Assembly (NCBI GenBank): GCA_949358305.1
Contig: OX442314.1
Span: 44,524,581-44,588,580 of the forward strand
Origin: Strigamia acuminata
Taxonomy: Eukaryota > Arthropoda > Chilopoda > Geophilomorpha > Linotaeniidae
DNA length: 64,000 nt
Direction of reading: 5' to 3'
A model generated the notes under the pieces. That model was given only the letters and a program-made list of their open reading frames with translations, did not search any database and was not told the origin of the DNA. How positions within the stretch are numbered: the stretch's first letter is position 1; each line of letters begins with the position of its first letter. The position numbers and the translations under genes are program-made. Positions 61,973-64,000 of this stretch are shown piece after piece.

Positions 61973-61974
61973 CG

Positions 61975-63889
61975 TGTGACGGTGACGACCACAACTCCCA
62001 TTTAACAATGGTACCGGGAAGAGATCGCAATAAATAAACAGTGAATACAATACGAGATAAATACAAGACAGTTTATTGTTGGTAAACAATAATATCAAGG
62101 CTAAATTATACATAGGACTAATGCCGACATTTGGCAAGTTAAATCAGCTATTAAACTATACAAAGAATTGGCCAACTGGCCCTAGAATAATATCACTACG
62201 GGTCTGGAATATGGGAGCGGTTTCCCCATCGCTCGACCTGATTATAGATGTCATCTTAAGCCGGATGGCTGTGTCCTGGAGTCCGATACGGCTTCGCTGG
62301 TTTCCTTGGTTCGCTGTGTAAACTATCGCACGTCGATAAATCGAATGATCTGAGCATTGCGGTTGACTTTGTCTGCACCGCCACAACTTTGGGAGGATAT
62401 TGGTGTAAGTAAATGTATTCATTTACTTATCAATATTCCACTTATGAATTATATTTAATTCATATCGTTGTGAATTCTTATTTAGATATTTCGGGAATAA
62501 GTTGTCGTCAACTTATCGGTTATATTGAGTTCAATATGAGATTAAGTCTTCTGACTTGATTTTGGTCCAACTGGTTGTCGAGTTTAAGTTTTGCTGTTAT
62601 AAATAAAATGAAGATTAAGCTTCCCGTCGCAACACACAATTGCCATCGATTAGAATATACGCCTTGCCATGCAGAACGGTATCAAGCGTCCCCGGCGTCG
62701 CAGCACGGTCGTCCATCGAGTGGTTGACGGTACCACGTACACAGGGGTCGATAGCTCGCGGCTCCGCACAGCAGTTTTATCTCTCGCGGTACTAATAATA
62801 GACCGACTGCTTTGGCATCGAATACCATGAGAATCAGCTTGCCAAACACTTGGTGCTACTCGTGGTTACTGTAAAACAGACTGCTTTGGCACCATCAGGT
62901 GAAGGAACCGATTCTCAACAATACCGATGCTACTCGTGGTAACGGAATACGTTCATACCGAAAAAGACAACTTGGTCCTGTCCGGAGGATACTGAATTGC
63001 ACAACGGCGGGTTCTCCTTCGGCGTCGCAACCGTAGACTGTAACATTTATGCAACATAATAATCCCAGCACTTCGACTTCAATTGCCGGCGGTGGCATGA
63101 TTCTGTAGAATCATGCAACGGTTCTTTGCGAATAAATCAACAAAGAACCAAAAGGTTTTTTACGTGAACAACGAATCATACTTCTTAAGTAACAATACCA
63201 AACAGAAATAATCAAACAGAGCTGCGGAATGGCCGATTGTTTGGGTTTATATAACCTGACTGGATTTAAGGATTAATCCAGTCATCCAATTGGAACATGG
63301 GTTCCACGAATCCCTCCAATCCCGTATCACCGGAAGTGGATACGGAGGAGCATTTATGCAAATTATGCTAATCCTTGTTACAACCGGAACTGGATACCCA
63401 GGACCGGAAATGGGTTCCACCAATCAGATTGATCGGTTGACCGATTGATCGCTAAACATTCTGTCCCGCAGAAATGGAAGTTACATTGTATTTAACAATG
63501 TCAGATATTTAATATATATTTATATTAATATTTAACACAATTTATTCACTTGATTAAATATACGTTTATATTTAATCATGAGGTTTTCAAGTTCGTATTC
63601 GAATTTATCGCTAATTGCGATCGCGCCATCTAGTGGCAATATGGAGCATTGACAAATGCGGGTTTTAGCAGACGAATCTTCGTAATTATGCCGTGATACT
63701 TTAGTATCATGTGGAAATTAGTGTTTATTCTTAATAAACGAACATCTTTGTATTTGAAACATCATAAATGACTTTATTCTAGACATTTATCAGTTTTACA
63801 CAGAATATTGTAAAAATACCATCATATTGGCGCAACAGCGCTTTCTTGATAGAAAATAGGCATTTATAGCCATTGTAAACCGTCATACA
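61975..63889 (-). repeat. LARD-like element 5' LTR (1,915 bp)
   Basis: Same sequence as 54461-56375, offset 7,514. Contains the same 80-bp internal duplication (62800-62946) and TATA/poly(A) pair. Confidence 0.93.
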
Positions 63890-64000
63890 GCTTCAGATGG
63901 CGGAGTTTCAGCTCCAGTTATATTGGCATGTAACTTAGGGACTGAATGAGGATTTTTGACGTCCTTTTTGGAAGATTCTTTTTTCGAACTCTTCCCTTCC
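63890..64000 (-). pseudogene. gag: Gypsy-2 Gag, part upstream of the LARD insertion
   Basis: The minus strand is open in one frame to the window edge, with a Lys/Ser-rich KSSKKESSKKDVKNPHS stretch and a PPSE end that is in phase with EEAEEEE at 54460. The rest of gag and the 5' LTR of Gypsy-2 lie beyond the window. Confidence 0.7.

Larger units (their letters stand above)
54461..63889 (-). mobile_element. Non-autonomous LTR element (LARD-like) inserted in Gypsy-2 gag
   Basis: 9,429 bp. Two 1,915-bp direct repeats with TGTGACGG...CCGTCATACA ends flank a 5.6-kb interior that has a primer site and a polypurine tract but no protease, RT, RNase H or integrase in any frame. This is the structure of a large retrotransposon derivative, which would need enzymes from another element. 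Unlike classical LARDs it carries one long ORF. The LTRs look identical, so it is young. The flanks share GC at the insertion point, and TGAAG occurs 1 nt before and 2 nt after the ends, so the target duplication is imperfect. Confidence 0.9.

Overview
The window looks like nuclear DNA of an invertebrate animal, most likely an arthropod. Supporting signs are metazoan-type RPB7 and Cdt1 sequences, short GT-AG intron candidates (66 and about 270 nt), AT-rich spacers, TATA/Inr promoters, and a dense mix of Ty3/gypsy, Ty1/copia, MULE, piggyBac-like, P-like and DIRS-like sequences. No bacterial operon structure is present. The species cannot be named from the sequence.

Layout. (1) 1-13833 and 17203-35534 are two copies of one segment. 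Each carries an intact single-exon RPB7 gene (RNA polymerase II/IV stalk subunit) and a conserved 100-codon ORF. They share 1-1918 with 17203-19118, and 4371-13833 with 30137-35534. In copy 2 the middle part (1919-4370 in copy 1) is replaced by an 11-kb Ty3/gypsy element (Gypsy-1) that begins with its 5' LTR at 19119. (2) Copy 1 carries a 4,073-bp Mutator-like (MULE) transposon at 9007-13079, flanked by a perfect 9-bp target duplication. Copy 2 keeps the empty site. The transposase reading frame continues past one in-frame stop into a Ulp1-type cysteine protease plus PHD finger. (3) 13834-17202 holds a frameshifted Cdt1 3' fragment, an LTR-like promoter region, two exon-like pieces and a gypsy RNase H relic. 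(4) 35535-39879 is a patchwork of interspersed repeats, satellites and small retroelement relics. (5) 39880 to the right edge is a nested stack on the minus strand: a second Ty3/gypsy element (Gypsy-2: gag, pol, ORF3, 3' LTR) interrupted in ORF3 by a full-length Ty1/copia element with apparently identical LTRs (41523-48337), and interrupted in gag by a 9.4-kb LTR element with 1.9-kb LTRs (54461-63889). That element has no reverse transcriptase and encodes one unrecognised protein.

Main result. Both gypsy elements have the order gag, pol, ORF3, and ORF3 sits where env would be in an errantivirus. ORF3 is not an envelope: no signal peptide or membrane segment is visible. It has two conserved blocks, one around a (L/F)YPGV(L/F)PS ... 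LW motif and one C-terminal block with a WLE core. In Gypsy-2 it has a plausible spliced leader exon, and it ends about 40 bp before the polypurine tract and 3' LTR. Relatives occur at 4103-4699, 29561-30465 and 35535-35730. Both gypsy elements also share a textbook -1 frameshift signal at the end of gag: heptamer A AAA AAC, a 5-6 nt spacer, then a hairpin. I did not recognise ORF3 as any described retroelement protein, so it is the best candidate here for an undescribed component.
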